From: Pediococcus ethanolidurans | Lineage (GTDB): Bacteria; Bacillota; Bacilli; Lactobacillales; Lactobacillaceae | Direction of reading: 5' to 3' | NCBI RefSeq assembly: GCF_001437405.1 | Contig: NZ_JQBY01000003.1 | Location: 1-64,000, forward strand | Length of the DNA: 64,000 nt | Shown: piece after piece, positions 40,927 to 49,596 of the stretch | How positions within the stretch are numbered: position 1 is the stretch's first letter | How the letters are laid out: every line of letters starts with the position of its first letter | Made by a program: the position numbers and the translations under genes | The notes under the pieces: model-generated | The model's input: the letters and a program-made list of their open reading frames with translations, nothing else | Told to the model about the DNA's origin: nothing | The model's database searches: none

Positions 40927-41166
40927 ATGGCTCAACAAAGAAGAGGCGGAAATCGTCGACGTCGTAAAGTTGACTTTATCGCTGCTAACCATATCGAATA
41001 CATCGATTACAAAGACACAGACTTACTGAAACGCTTTATTTCAGAACGAGGCAAGGTTTTGCCACGTCGTGTTACCGGAACAAGTGCTAAGAACCAACGT
41101 CGTTTAACAATTGCAATTAAACGTGCACGGATCATGGGCTTACTTCCATTCGTTTCAGAAGAATAA
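40927..41166 (+). CDS. rpsR: Ribosomal protein bS18
   Basis: A 79-residue small-subunit protein that binds 16S rRNA with S6. [27 protein letters not shown] is the family core (ends [10 protein letters not shown] and LPRRVTG). GAGGAGGG precedes the ATG. Last gene of the operon, followed by a terminator. Confidence 0.98.
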   Translation: MAQQRRGGNRRRRKVDFIAANHIEYIDYKDTDLLKRFISERGKVLPRRVTGTSAKNQRRLTIAIKRARIMGLLPFVSEE

Positions 41167-41173
41167 TTAAATT

Positions 41174-41217
41174 AAGACTTTTTGAATCAATTTATTGATT
41201 TAGAAAGTCTTTTTTTA
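41174..41217 (+). terminator. Terminator of rpsF-ssb-rpsR
   Basis: AAGACTTT...AAAGTCTT with an inner ATCAA/TTGAT pair, followed by TTTTT. Confidence 0.85.
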
Positions 41218-41428
41218 TGGTCAAAAACATCTATCTAGAATGCAAAGGTACTATTACTTGTATGAAATAGTTATAAATATCAGTAAATAAGTTCATTTTT
41301 GATAGTATCGGTTAAATTCTTATTCATAAAAGTATTAAATGCTGCTATGCTGTTCGAAACTATACCAACTTTATAATGCAAAATGATTTATAATAATACT
41401 TAGTTAATACAATAAAAAGGGGAACAAA

Positions 41429-42109
41429 ATGTATCGTTATTTTATTCAACCACAATTAAATAAGGTGAATAATTCGCTAATTGGTTATGAGTTGCTAATT
41501 AGGCATTTAACTACTGATGGTTGGCGACCACCTAAGTATTTTTCAGATATTCCCGCAACGACAATTGCTGGAATGTTAACAGCAACTACCGCTAAGTTAG
41601 TTTTAAAAATTGGCTCGGTTTCCGTTAATTTAAATCGAACTCAGATGATGAATGCGGAAATTAATGATGCGTTAATCCAATCACAAGATCAATTACGACC
41701 CTTAAAGCTTAACGTGGAACTTACAGAAGAACCTGGTGACGAATCGATTACAAATGCGGATCTTGAACCCATGTTAGAACGCTTCAGGCAGCGTGGTATG
41801 GAACTTTGTTTAGATGATGTGGGTACTGGTGATAATCAGTATGAAGAGATCAAAGAACTGCTCCCTTACGTTAGTGAGCTTAAATTTGCTTTGCAAAATT
41901 TTGATGAAAAATTTCAAGACCCTAAAATTCAAGCAAAAGTCACCTACTGGCGAGATATTGCTAAGAAGGAAAATCTTCGTTTTATCCTTGAGGGAATTGA
42001 GGATGAGGCAGATGATCAATTAGCTGATAGACTAAATATTGACTTAAGACAAGGCTATTATTATGGCAAACCACATCTTTTAAAAATTAAAGCAGATGAT
42101 CCGGACTAA
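41429..42109 (+). CDS. Stand-alone EAL-domain protein (cyclic-di-GMP phosphodiesterase-like)
   Basis: A 226-residue protein that is all EAL domain. Motifs in order: YELLIR (EALxR equivalent, Glu kept), VSVNLN (Asn), VELTEE (Glu), LCLDDVGTG (DDFGTG equivalent), LKFAL (Lys), LEGIED (Glu) and QGYYYGKP. Most catalytic residues seem to be present, so it could hydrolyse c-di-GMP, though the DDV and ELL variants leave doubt. No sensor, transmembrane or GGDEF domain is attached. AAGGGG is the ribosome binding site. It is followed by nox, whose start lies 25 bp beyond. Confidence 0.85.
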   Translation: MYRYFIQPQLNKVNNSLIGYELLIRHLTTDGWRPPKYFSDIPATTIAGMLTATTAKLVLKIGSVSVNLNRTQMMNAEINDALIQSQDQLRPLKLNVELTEEPGDESITNADLEPMLERFRQRGMELCLDDVGTGDNQYEEIKELLPYVSELKFALQNFDEKFQDPKIQAKVTYWRDIAKKENLRFILEGIEDEADDQLADRLNIDLRQGYYYGKPHLLKIKADDPD

Positions 42110-42134
42110 AGGGGTTAGGAAGAAGGTCAATAGT

Positions 42135-43484
42135 ATGAAAGTGGTTATTGTTGGTTGTACGCATGCAGGAATCGCCGCAGCAACAGAAATTTTCAAGGCA
42201 CATCCTGATACAGAAGTTACCATTTATGAACGTAACGATAACGTTTCATTTTTGTCATGTGGCATTTCACTCTATTTAACTGGGCAGGTAAAACGTCTTG
42301 AAGATATGTTTTATGCCACGCCTGAAGATCTGGCTAAAGAAGGCGCAAAAGTACGAATAAAGCACGATGTTTTGAGCGTTGATACCAAGGCACATCAACT
42401 TAAAGTAGAAAACCTGGATACTAAAAAGGTATTTACGGATACATATGATAAGTTGATTATGTCAACCGGCTCCTATGTTGTGGTCCCACCGTTAATGGGA
42501 ATTGATGATTCACGTGTTTTGTTATGCAAAAGCTATGATCAGGCTAAGCAGCTGTATGCTTCAGCCAAGAATCATAAACATATTACCATTGTCGGTGCTG
42601 GTTATGTGGGCGTAGAATTGGCAGAAGCATATGCGGATACAGATCATGAAGTTACATTGATTCAATCACATGATCAAATTTTGAATAATTATGTAGACAA
42701 AATGTTGTCTGATCAGGTAACGGCACTCTTAAAAAAGAGTGGTGTCCATGTTTATTTGAATGAACGCGTTCAAGCATTTCGACGTGATGAACAAAACGAT
42801 AAAGTTGTCATTGAAACTAATAAAACAAAGCATGAAGCTGATTTAGCGATTGTTTGTACCGGTTTTATGGCCAATACGGAATTGTTGCGTGGGCAAGTTG
42901 ATATGGATCGTCATGGGGCCATTTTGATTGATGATTATTTACAAACTTCAAATCCAGACGTCTATGCGGCAGGGGATGCATGTGTTTCACACTTTAACCC
43001 AGCGCATAATAATGCTTATATTCCCTTAGCTACGAATGCGGTTCGCCAGGGTGCTTTAGCTGGTAAAAACATTTTTGGAAAAGTTCAAAAATATATGGGT
43101 ACGCAAGCAACATCAGCGATGGAATTGTTTGGATATACATTGGCTTCAAGTGGATTAACACTTTCAAGTGCAAAACGCGAAGGCTTTGATGCAGCGTCAG
43201 TGGTGTATAAAGGAGATTATCGACCAAGCTATATGCCGACGACTGACTTGCTGACAATTGTACTAGTATACGATCGGCAAAATCGCCGGATTTTGGGTGC
43301 ACAGTTGTTCAGCAAACATGAGGTCGCCCAATCGGCTAATACCATTTCGGTTTGCATTCAAAATAAAAACACGATTGATGATCTAGCTTTTGTTGATATG
43401 TTGTTTCAACCACATTATGATGAACCGTTTAATTACTTAAATTTGGTGGCGCAATTGGCGGTTGAACAAGAACGACAAGCTTAA
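42135..43484 (+). CDS. nox: NADH oxidase / CoA-disulfide-reductase family flavoprotein
   Basis: FAD-dependent pyridine nucleotide-disulfide oxidoreductase; the water-forming NADH oxidase type in lactobacilli, used to regenerate NAD+ and remove oxygen. The 449 residues have an N-terminal Rossmann VIVGCTHAGIAAATEI, redox-active Cys in VSFLSCGISLYLTG, a second Rossmann ITIVGAGYVGVELAEAY, and the FAD-binding VYAAGDACV. The ATG at 42135 has AAGGT upstream. CoA-disulfide reductase remains possible. Confidence 0.88.
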   Translation: MKVVIVGCTHAGIAAATEIFKAHPDTEVTIYERNDNVSFLSCGISLYLTGQVKRLEDMFYATPEDLAKEGAKVRIKHDVLSVDTKAHQLKVENLDTKKVFTDTYDKLIMSTGSYVVVPPLMGIDDSRVLLCKSYDQAKQLYASAKNHKHITIVGAGYVGVELAEAYADTDHEVTLIQSHDQILNNYVDKMLSDQVTALLKKSGVHVYLNERVQAFRRDEQNDKVVIETNKTKHEADLAIVCTGFMANTELLRGQVDMDRHGAILIDDYLQTSNPDVYAAGDACVSHFNPAHNNAYIPLATNAVRQGALAGKNIFGKVQKYMGTQATSAMELFGYTLASSGLTLSSAKREGFDAASVVYKGDYRPSYMPTTDLLTIVLVYDRQNRRILGAQLFSKHEVAQSANTISVCIQNKNTIDDLAFVDMLFQPHYDEPFNYLNLVAQLAVEQERQA

Positions 43485-43494
43485 TCGTAAAGAA

Positions 43495-43530
43495 AAAGAG
43501 ACTGAGAAAATTTTTCTCAATCTCTTTTTT
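43495..43530. terminator. Bidirectional terminator between nox and the MFS gene
   Basis: AAAGAGACTGAGAAAA pairs with TTTTCTCAATCTCTTT (one mismatch), with T runs on both strands. Confidence 0.75.
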
Positions 43531-43545
43531 ACAACGTAGATTAGT

Positions 43546-44733
43546 TTAACTAAGTCGCTGTAATTTTTTAGGCTCTTTTAGGAATAGATGGCCAAGTAAA
43601 GCACCAATTAAGAATATGGCAGCTACACTGCATACACCGACCCATCCGAAGCGACTCCATGCAAAGGTTGCAAAGAAAGTGCCTAGAGAACCGCCTAAAA
43701 AGTAACTGAACATAAAAACAGAATTATTACGACTGCTTGCTTTTAAACTTAATGATTGGACAATTGCCTGATTGGAAACTTGACCAAATTGTGTACCCAA
43801 ATCTAGTAAAATAATCCCAACAATTAAACCAATAAATAAGTGACCGATACTTGCAAAAATGATAAAGGCAAGAGTTGAGAATAGAATTCCCAAACCAATT
43901 GTCATGCGGGGCGAGTAGGTGTCCACCATGCGACCAATGATCGAGGCAAACAAGACACCGGTAATACCCAACAATCCCAATAGACCAGCAACATCACTTC
44001 CTAAATGATATTGACTAGCTAAATAAAATGCTAGTGTTGACCAAAGTACATTTGAAACACCAAATAAACAAAAACCATTAATTGCAGCACCCTGTAAATG
44101 TTTTTCTTTTGCGAGCAAATTGGGTAATGAAGCCAGGATTTTTCCATAATGCATATTTTGATGTTGGCGAGGATCACGTGGCAAGTAAAGGTGAAGAACA
44201 CCTAATAAAATAGTGCAAGCAATTGCTGCAATCAAATAAACGTATTGCCAGCTAAGGATACTGCCTAATAATCCACTAACTGAACGTGATAATAGAATTC
44301 CTGTTAATAAACCGCTGAGGACGTTACCTAAAACTTTCCCCTGATGCAAGCTGGGAGCTAAGAAAGCTGCATAAGGAATAATGATCTGAGGTGCAACAGA
44401 AGTAATGCCGACTAACAAAGAAGCAAGGCCAAAAATGATGATTGAGGGCGACAAAAAAGCGCTCAGCAATGCCAAAATTGAAAGAATAAGCATGATCTGA
44501 ATAAGATGATAACGATTAAAAATATCTCCCAGTGGGACAATAAATAATAACCCAAACGCGTAGCCTAGTTGAGTTAACATTGCGACAACACCAACGGCTG
44601 CTTTAGAAACTTGAAAGGTAGTTGCAATTAATCCCTCAATCGGTTGAATGTAATTTAAATTTGCAACGATGATTCCTGTTGCGATTGCCATTAATAAAAC
44701 TGTTTTTCCGGATAGTTCTCTTTCTGACTTCAA
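43546..44733 (-). CDS. MFS transporter (DHA1 type) with leader-peptide region
   Basis: A 395-residue 12-TM exporter. ANLNYIQPIEGLIATTF start, FIVPLGDIFNRYHLI motif A and SRSVSGLLGSILSWQYVYLIAAI motif C resemble YfcJ/AraJ-like exporters; the substrate is unknown. The start is TTG at 44733 with AAGAAGGG 6 nt upstream. That ribosome binding site is predicted to be sequestered by the end of a 19-codon leader ORF (44779-44838), see findings. The gene is convergent with nox. Confidence 0.82.
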   Translation of the reverse strand: MKSERELSGKTVLLMAIATGIIVANLNYIQPIEGLIATTFQVSKAAVGVVAMLTQLGYAFGLLFIVPLGDIFNRYHLIQIMLILSILALLSAFLSPSIIIFGLASLLVGITSVAPQIIIPYAAFLAPSLHQGKVLGNVLSGLLTGILLSRSVSGLLGSILSWQYVYLIAAIACTILLGVLHLYLPRDPRQHQNMHYGKILASLPNLLAKEKHLQGAAINGFCLFGVSNVLWSTLAFYLASQYHLGSDVAGLLGLLGITGVLFASIIGRMVDTYSPRMTIGLGILFSTLAFIIFASIGHLFIGLIVGIILLDLGTQFGQVSNQAIVQSLSLKASSRNNSVFMFSYFLGGSLGTFFATFAWSRFGWVGVCSVAAIFLIGALLGHLFLKEPKKLQRLS

Positions 44734-44740
44734 ACATAAC

Positions 44741-44790
44741 CCTTCTTCGTATTAAGATTTTAATTAAACAAATAAGTATTACGAAAAAGG
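44741..44790 (-). promoter_or_regulatory. Ribosome-binding-site-sequestering stem of the MFS gene
   Basis: On the minus-strand transcript CCTTTTTCGTA (44790-44780, end of the leader ORF) pairs for 11 bp (one G-U) with TACGAAGAAGG (44751-44741), which contains the MFS ribosome binding site. A 28-nt loop separates them. Confidence 0.6.
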
Positions 44791-44838
44791 ATTTTCAGTT
44801 CGCATAATTAGCCAGTGAAACAAGTGGTTATTTAACAT
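44779..44838 (-). CDS. Short leader peptide upstream of the MFS exporter
   Basis: A 19-residue ORF (MLNNHLFHWLIMRTENPFS) with ATG at 44838 and a full GGAGG 7 nt upstream, a better site than that of the MFS gene. The stop codon lies in the stem that hides the MFS ribosome binding site. Size, strong initiation and position are those of translational-attenuation leader peptides, as in erm and cat genes. It is too short for standard gene calls. A function as a stable protein is unlikely. Confidence 0.6.
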   Translation of the reverse strand: MLNNHLFHWLIMRTENPFS

Positions 44839-44870
44839 ACGACGACCTCCATAATCAACTAAGTGTAAAC

Positions 44871-44898
44871 AAAAAAGCTATTTTCGTAAAGGATAGCT
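44871..44898 (-). promoter_or_regulatory. Terminator-like hairpin in the MFS leader
   Basis: On the minus strand AGCTAT / ATAGCT (44898-44893, 44881-44876) encloses an 11-nt loop, followed by six T (44876-44871). Its loop and arm carry TTACGAAAA (44889-44881), perfectly complementary over 9 nt to TTTTCGTAA at the end of the leader ORF (44787-44779). It could compete with ribosome-binding-site sequestration. Confidence 0.5.
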
Positions 44899-44927
44899 AA
44901 TTATTGGAGAAGGTTATAGGTGTGCAT

Positions 44928-45336
44928 CTAAAGGCTGAAACTACCAAAATGTTCATGGAAACAAAATTGGATTAAAATGTCGTCTTCCAGCAAATTTGGG
45001 CTGGAACGTAGTGGGCACGACTTGGAGCCGCAAATCACGTCTCTAAGCTCGGCCTTTATCTAAGCGAATTTCGCTAAGATAAATGTCACTACTGAGCCCA
45101 TTTGCTTACAGACTAAGTCTAATCTTTGTAATCAACACATCAATATAAAACAACTTTGATATCAGTGTTGCTGAGCATTATTTAACATCAAACATTTTTA
45201 GTGCAGAGGCAATTGGTCTCACGTGTCCACCCCGTTCCAGACAAGGTGAGCCATAGGACGGTAATTTGACTACTTTTCATGAACTAAAACTTTTAACGAC
45301 AGTTACTGGAATTGTTTTGGTAGTTTCAACCTTTAG
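44928..45336. mobile_element. MITE-like element, copy C (composite long form)
   Basis: Terminal inverted repeats CTAAAGGCTGAAACTACCAA (from 44928) and TTGGTAGTTTCAACCTTTAG (to 45336) differ at one base. Flanks GTGTGCAT (44920-44927) and GTGTGCGT (45337-45344) form an 8-bp target duplication with one mismatch. The left half (about 44941-45118) carries the same core hairpin as copy A; the right half (about 45205-45330) matches copy B. No ORF. It sits directly upstream of the MFS leader. Confidence 0.85.
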
Positions 45337-45372
45337 GTGTGCGTACCAAATAATTCTTTATATTTGTAAAAA

Positions 45373-45388
45373 TGTTTCACGTGAAAAG
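45373..45388. other. parS-like site 3
   Basis: TGTTTCACGTGAAAAG matches the ParB/Spo0J consensus at 14 of 16 positions, between repeat copy C and gdpP. Confidence 0.7.
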
Positions 45389-45512
45389 AATTATTGTTGC
45401 GTTTTTTAGATGTCAAAAATGAATTGGTTTTATTTTGTTACCAGTTAGTCACGGTTCTTTGTCTCCCGTCTTTGTGATAAAATAAACCTAGTACACAATT
45501 CGAGGAGAAACT

Positions 45513-47540
45513 ATGAAAAAATTACGTTTAGCAGAAAGGATCCCAGTATTTATGCGGAATCCCCGCTTGCGTTTGTTAGCAATTTACATTATCTTGTTAT
45601 CACTCGTTGGCGCGGGAGTTGCGTTTTATTATAACTGGGTATTGGGAGTCGTATTATTAATACTTCTCATTTTGGGGAGTATTTTTATTAGTGACACTTT
45701 TCATCGGGTCAATGAAGAAACCACCAAATATATTTCTGACCTTTCGTTTCGGATTAAACGTAGTGAACAGGATTCACTTTTGCGCATGCCACTAGGAATT
45801 TTGATTTATAGTGATGAAGACCAGGTTCAGTGGATTAATCCGTATATGCAAGGCTATTTGAGTGATAAGGATGTCCTTGGCAAAAAATTAGCTGATGTCG
45901 ACAAAGATTTAGCCAAAATGTTGAACGATCATCGCGATGAAAAAGGTACAGTGACGGTGAACTGGGGTGATCGTCGCTTTACATTACTCATTGAACAAGA
46001 CAGTCATGTTTTGTACATGATGGATATTACTAAATACGCAAAAATTGAAGAAGCCTATGATAATTCTCAAGTAGTAATTGGTCAGGTTTTCTTGGACAAT
46101 TATGATGAAGTCACCCAATCTATGGCAGACTCTGATGTTTCAAGTTTGAGTAGCTTTGTGACGAATCAGATTTCAAGCTGGGCACAAGAATTTGGGATGT
46201 ACTTAAAACGAGTCGATGACGATCACTTTTTTGTTTTAATGTATGCAGAAGTCTTGAAAAAAGTTGAGGCTGATAATTTCAAGTTACTAGATACTATTCG
46301 AGAAGCAACATCAAAACAAAACTTTCCAATTACTTTGAGTATCGGGATTGCTTATGGCGATCAAGATTTGAATAACTTGGCTGACTTATCGCAAAGTAAT
46401 TTGGATTTGGCATTAGGACGTGGCGGTGATCAGGTTGTGGTAAAATCACCAGATGATCAAGCACGTTTTTATGGTGGTAAGACAAATCCAATGGAAAAAC
46501 GAACACGAGTTAGAGCCCGGATGATTAGCCAGGCGGTTACCGAATTAATGTCACAGGCCGATCAAATTTTTGTGATGGGTCACCAACAATCAGACATGGA
46601 TTCATTAGGTGCCTGTTTGGGAATTCGGCGGATTGCACAAATGAACAATCGGCAATGTTGGATTGTATTAGATCAGGAGAATTTACATTCTGATGTTCGG
46701 CGATTATTAACCTCGTTAGAAGACTATCCAGCCATTAAAGAGTCGATTATTACTCCTGAGGCGGCCTTAGAGAATGCCAACAGTCAAAGCTTGCTTATTA
46801 TGGTTGACCATTCTAAACCATCGCTAACAACGGCTCCTGAGCTTTATAAGAAGCTTGAAAATCGAGTAATGATTATTGATCATCACCGTCGAGGCACGGA
46901 ATTTCCAGAAAATCCAGTTTTGGTTTATATTGAACCATATGCTTCTTCCACTTGTGAGCTCATTACCGAAATGTTTGAGTATCAATCTAAGGATAGTGAA
47001 CCAATTAATGAGATTGAAGCTACCGGGATGTTAGCAGGAATTGAAATCGATACGAAGTCTTTCACCACTAAAACGGGAACTCGAACCTTTGATGCAGCAA
47101 GTTATCTACGTTCAGTTGGTGCTGACGAAAATCTAATTCGGCATTTCATGAAAGAAAACGTGGACAGTTACTTACAACGTAACCATTTAATTGAGTCTGT
47201 TGAATTTGTTAATAAAAACTTAGCCGTTTGTGTTGGTGAAGATGATCGCGATTATGATCCAGTTACGGCCGCCCAAGCTGCTGATTCGCTGTTATCAATA
47301 TCAGGAATTGAGGCATCATTTGTTATTACGCGTAGATCAAAGAAGCAAGTTGGAATTTCGGCGCGTAGTGCAGGGGATGTTAACGTTCAGCTCATTATGG
47401 AACAAATGGGTGGTGGCGGTCATTTAGGTAGTGCTGCAACTCAGATTGAAGGTCAGAGTGTTTCTGAAGTTAAAGCGACCTTAACCGATATTTTAAAGAA
47501 GAAAAATGATACAGAAAATAAAGATGATGAAGAGGAGTGA
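45513..47540 (+). CDS. gdpP: Cyclic-di-AMP phosphodiesterase GdpP (YybT)
   Basis: Membrane-bound enzyme hydrolysing c-di-AMP, controlling cell-wall and potassium homeostasis. It has 675 residues: two membrane segments (about 15-60), a PAS domain (about 85-165), a degenerate GGDEF domain (about 175-310), and DHH/DHHA1 domains with [36 protein letters not shown] and the GGGHLGSAA motif. All DHH metal ligands are visible. It ends 5 bp before rplI, an arrangement common in Firmicutes. Confidence 0.97.
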   Translation: MKKLRLAERIPVFMRNPRLRLLAIYIILLSLVGAGVAFYYNWVLGVVLLILLILGSIFISDTFHRVNEETTKYISDLSFRIKRSEQDSLLRMPLGILIYSDEDQVQWINPYMQGYLSDKDVLGKKLADVDKDLAKMLNDHRDEKGTVTVNWGDRRFTLLIEQDSHVLYMMDITKYAKIEEAYDNSQVVIGQVFLDNYDEVTQSMADSDVSSLSSFVTNQISSWAQEFGMYLKRVDDDHFFVLMYAEVLKKVEADNFKLLDTIREATSKQNFPITLSIGIAYGDQDLNNLADLSQSNLDLALGRGGDQVVVKSPDDQARFYGGKTNPMEKRTRVRARMISQAVTELMSQADQIFVMGHQQSDMDSLGACLGIRRIAQMNNRQCWIVLDQENLHSDVRRLLTSLEDYPAIKESIITPEAALENANSQSLLIMVDHSKPSLTTAPELYKKLENRVMIIDHHRRGTEFPENPVLVYIEPYASSTCELITEMFEYQSKDSEPINEIEATGMLAGIEIDTKSFTTKTGTRTFDAASYLRSVGADENLIRHFMKENVDSYLQRNHLIESVEFVNKNLAVCVGEDDRDYDPVTAAQAADSLLSISGIEASFVITRRSKKQVGISARSAGDVNVQLIMEQMGGGGHLGSAATQIEGQSVSEVKATLTDILKKKNDTENKDDEEE

Positions 47541-47545
47541 TTCTG

Positions 47546-47998
47546 ATGAAAGTTATTTTTTTGGAAGATGTGAAAGGCAAAGGTAAGCGCGGACAGGTTA
47601 AAGAGGTTCCGGATGGTTATGCACAAAACTTTTTAATTAAAAATCATAAAGCTGAAGCAGCAACCAAGGGCGCGTTAAGTAGCTTAAAGGGCCAACAACG
47701 AGCTGAAGAAAAGCATGAAGAAGAAATTCTAGAAACCGCTAAGAAATTAAAGGTGACTTTAGAAGATGATAAAACAGTTGTTGAATTAACTGCTAAAGCT
47801 GGAACAGATGGCCGTTTGTTTGGATCAATTCCTAGTAAGCAAATTGCACAAGCCTTAGATAAACAATTTGGTCTTAAGTTAGATAAACGAAAGATTGAAT
47901 TAAATGAACCAATTCGTTCACTGGGATACACAAATGTTCCAGTTAAATTACATCCACATGTGACGGCTAAGATTCGTGTCCATGTGGCAGAAAAATAA
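47546..47998 (+). CDS. rplI: Ribosomal protein bL9
   Basis: 150 residues: [21 protein letters not shown] start (N-domain), a long connecting helix and a C-domain ending [14 protein letters not shown]. The ATG at 47546 is placed by GAGGAG 8 nt upstream. It lies between gdpP and dnaB as in other Firmicutes. Confidence 0.98.
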   Translation: MKVIFLEDVKGKGKRGQVKEVPDGYAQNFLIKNHKAEAATKGALSSLKGQQRAEEKHEEEILETAKKLKVTLEDDKTVVELTAKAGTDGRLFGSIPSKQIAQALDKQFGLKLDKRKIELNEPIRSLGYTNVPVKLHPHVTAKIRVHVAEK

Positions 47999-48095
47999 TT
48001 ATGAATAATTGTTTTGTGGTGAAATAGCGAGTTGAACATTGAGTAAAGCAGCAAACTTGTTTTAGAGACATTTCTTAGTCATCAGAGGTAAGAAC

Positions 48096-49487
48096 ATGGA
48101 TAATGACATTTTAGAAAATCAAACACCGCCACAAAATAGTGATGCGGAAAAAGCCGTTTTAGGGGCAATTTTCTTAGATTCCGATGTGTTAGTTGACGCA
48201 ATGGAATACTTAACACCGGAAGATTTTTATCAACGAGCTCATCAAATCATTTTTAAAGCAATGGTTTCACTAAATGATGAAGATGAAGCAATTGATGTTG
48301 TCACAATGAATAATAAATTGACTGCCCAAAATCAATTGGATGATGTAGGTGGTGTCAGTTACATTGCTGAATTGGCAGCTTCAGTACCAACGGCAGCTAA
48401 TGTGGTTTATTATGCCAAGATTGTGCAAGAGAAGGCCATCTTACGGCGTTTAATTAAAGCTGCTACTAAAATTGTGACTAAAAGTTACCAACAAGATGAA
48501 GATGTTGGGGCAGTTTTAGATGAAGCTGAACGTGAAATTACAGAGGTTTCGGAAGATCGAAATCAGTCCGGCTTTAAGAAGATTTCAGACGTTTTAACAA
48601 ATTCGATGACCGAGATCAATAAACTCTACCAAAATGGGGATGAGATCACTGGTTTATCAACGGGTTATAGCGAACTAGATAAAATTACAGCTGGATTACA
48701 TCCAGATGAATTGTTTATTTTGGCTGCTCGTCCTGCCGTCGGAAAAACGGCATTTGCTTTGAATATTGCACAAAATATTGGAACGAAAACCGATAAAACG
48801 GTGGCCATTTTCAGTTTGGAAATGGGTGCTGATCAGTTGGTTAACCGAATGCTTTGTGCAGAAGGTAGTATTGACGCCAATCATTTGAGAACCGGTCAAT
48901 TAAATGAGGAAGAATGGCAAAATCTGGTCATTGCAATGGGAAGTTTAGCTAAAGCCAATATTTATATTGATGATACGCCAGGAGTAAAAATGGCAGAAAT
49001 TCGCGCGAAATGTCGCCGATTAGCAAAAGAGCAGGGGAACCTGGGATTAGTTGTAATTGACTACTTGCAGTTGATTGAAGGTTCTGGTCAAGAAAACCGG
49101 CAACAAGAAGTGTCGGCGATCTCACGGCAACTTAAAAAATTGGCTAAGGAATTACGAGTACCTGTCTTAGCATTGTCACAGCTTTCTCGTGGTGTTGAAC
49201 AGCGTCAGGATAAACGACCAGTTCTTTCAGATATTCGTGAATCTGGATCAATTGAACAAGATGCTGACATTGTCGCTTTCTTATATCGTGAAGATTATTA
49301 TGATCGTGAGGATGGCGAGGATAGTGATAATCAAAATTCGGATCCGCGTGAAAATGGGGACCCTGATGTAGGACCTGTTGAAGTTATTATTGAGAAAAAC
49401 CGAAGTGGTGCGCGAGGAACGGTTAAACTATTGTTTGTGAAATCGTATAACAAGTTTGCCCCCATTGCTTACGTGCCAGATAACTAG
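48096..49487 (+). CDS. dnaB: Replicative DNA helicase DnaB
   Basis: Hexameric 5'-3' fork helicase (DnaC in Bacillus nomenclature). The 463 residues comprise an N-terminal helical domain (PPQNSDAEKAVLGAIFLD), a linker, and a RecA-like domain with Walker A AARPAVGKTAFALN, Walker B LVVIDYLQL, and LSQLSRGVEQR. A short acidic insert near residues 410-430 (DGEDSDNQNSDPRENGDPD) is typical. No intein is present. Confidence 0.98.
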   Translation: MDNDILENQTPPQNSDAEKAVLGAIFLDSDVLVDAMEYLTPEDFYQRAHQIIFKAMVSLNDEDEAIDVVTMNNKLTAQNQLDDVGGVSYIAELAASVPTAANVVYYAKIVQEKAILRRLIKAATKIVTKSYQQDEDVGAVLDEAEREITEVSEDRNQSGFKKISDVLTNSMTEINKLYQNGDEITGLSTGYSELDKITAGLHPDELFILAARPAVGKTAFALNIAQNIGTKTDKTVAIFSLEMGADQLVNRMLCAEGSIDANHLRTGQLNEEEWQNLVIAMGSLAKANIYIDDTPGVKMAEIRAKCRRLAKEQGNLGLVVIDYLQLIEGSGQENRQQEVSAISRQLKKLAKELRVPVLALSQLSRGVEQRQDKRPVLSDIRESGSIEQDADIVAFLYREDYYDREDGEDSDNQNSDPRENGDPDVGPVEVIIEKNRSGARGTVKLLFVKSYNKFAPIAYVPDN

Positions 49488-49500
49488 AATGAAAAAAATC

Positions 49501-49538
49501 AACAGTTTCGCGCGGCTCACGGCTAATGTGAAACTGTT
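49501..49538 (+). terminator. Hairpin after dnaB, possible terminator
   Basis: Perfect 9-bp arms AACAGTTTC / GAAACTGTT enclose a GC-rich 20-nt loop. The T-rich stretch follows only after 13 nt, so termination is uncertain. Confidence 0.4.
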
Positions 49539-49596
49539 AGTTTATGCACTTTTTTAAGTTAATTTAAGTTAGTTTTTTTGAGGAAAGGAGAGGACG

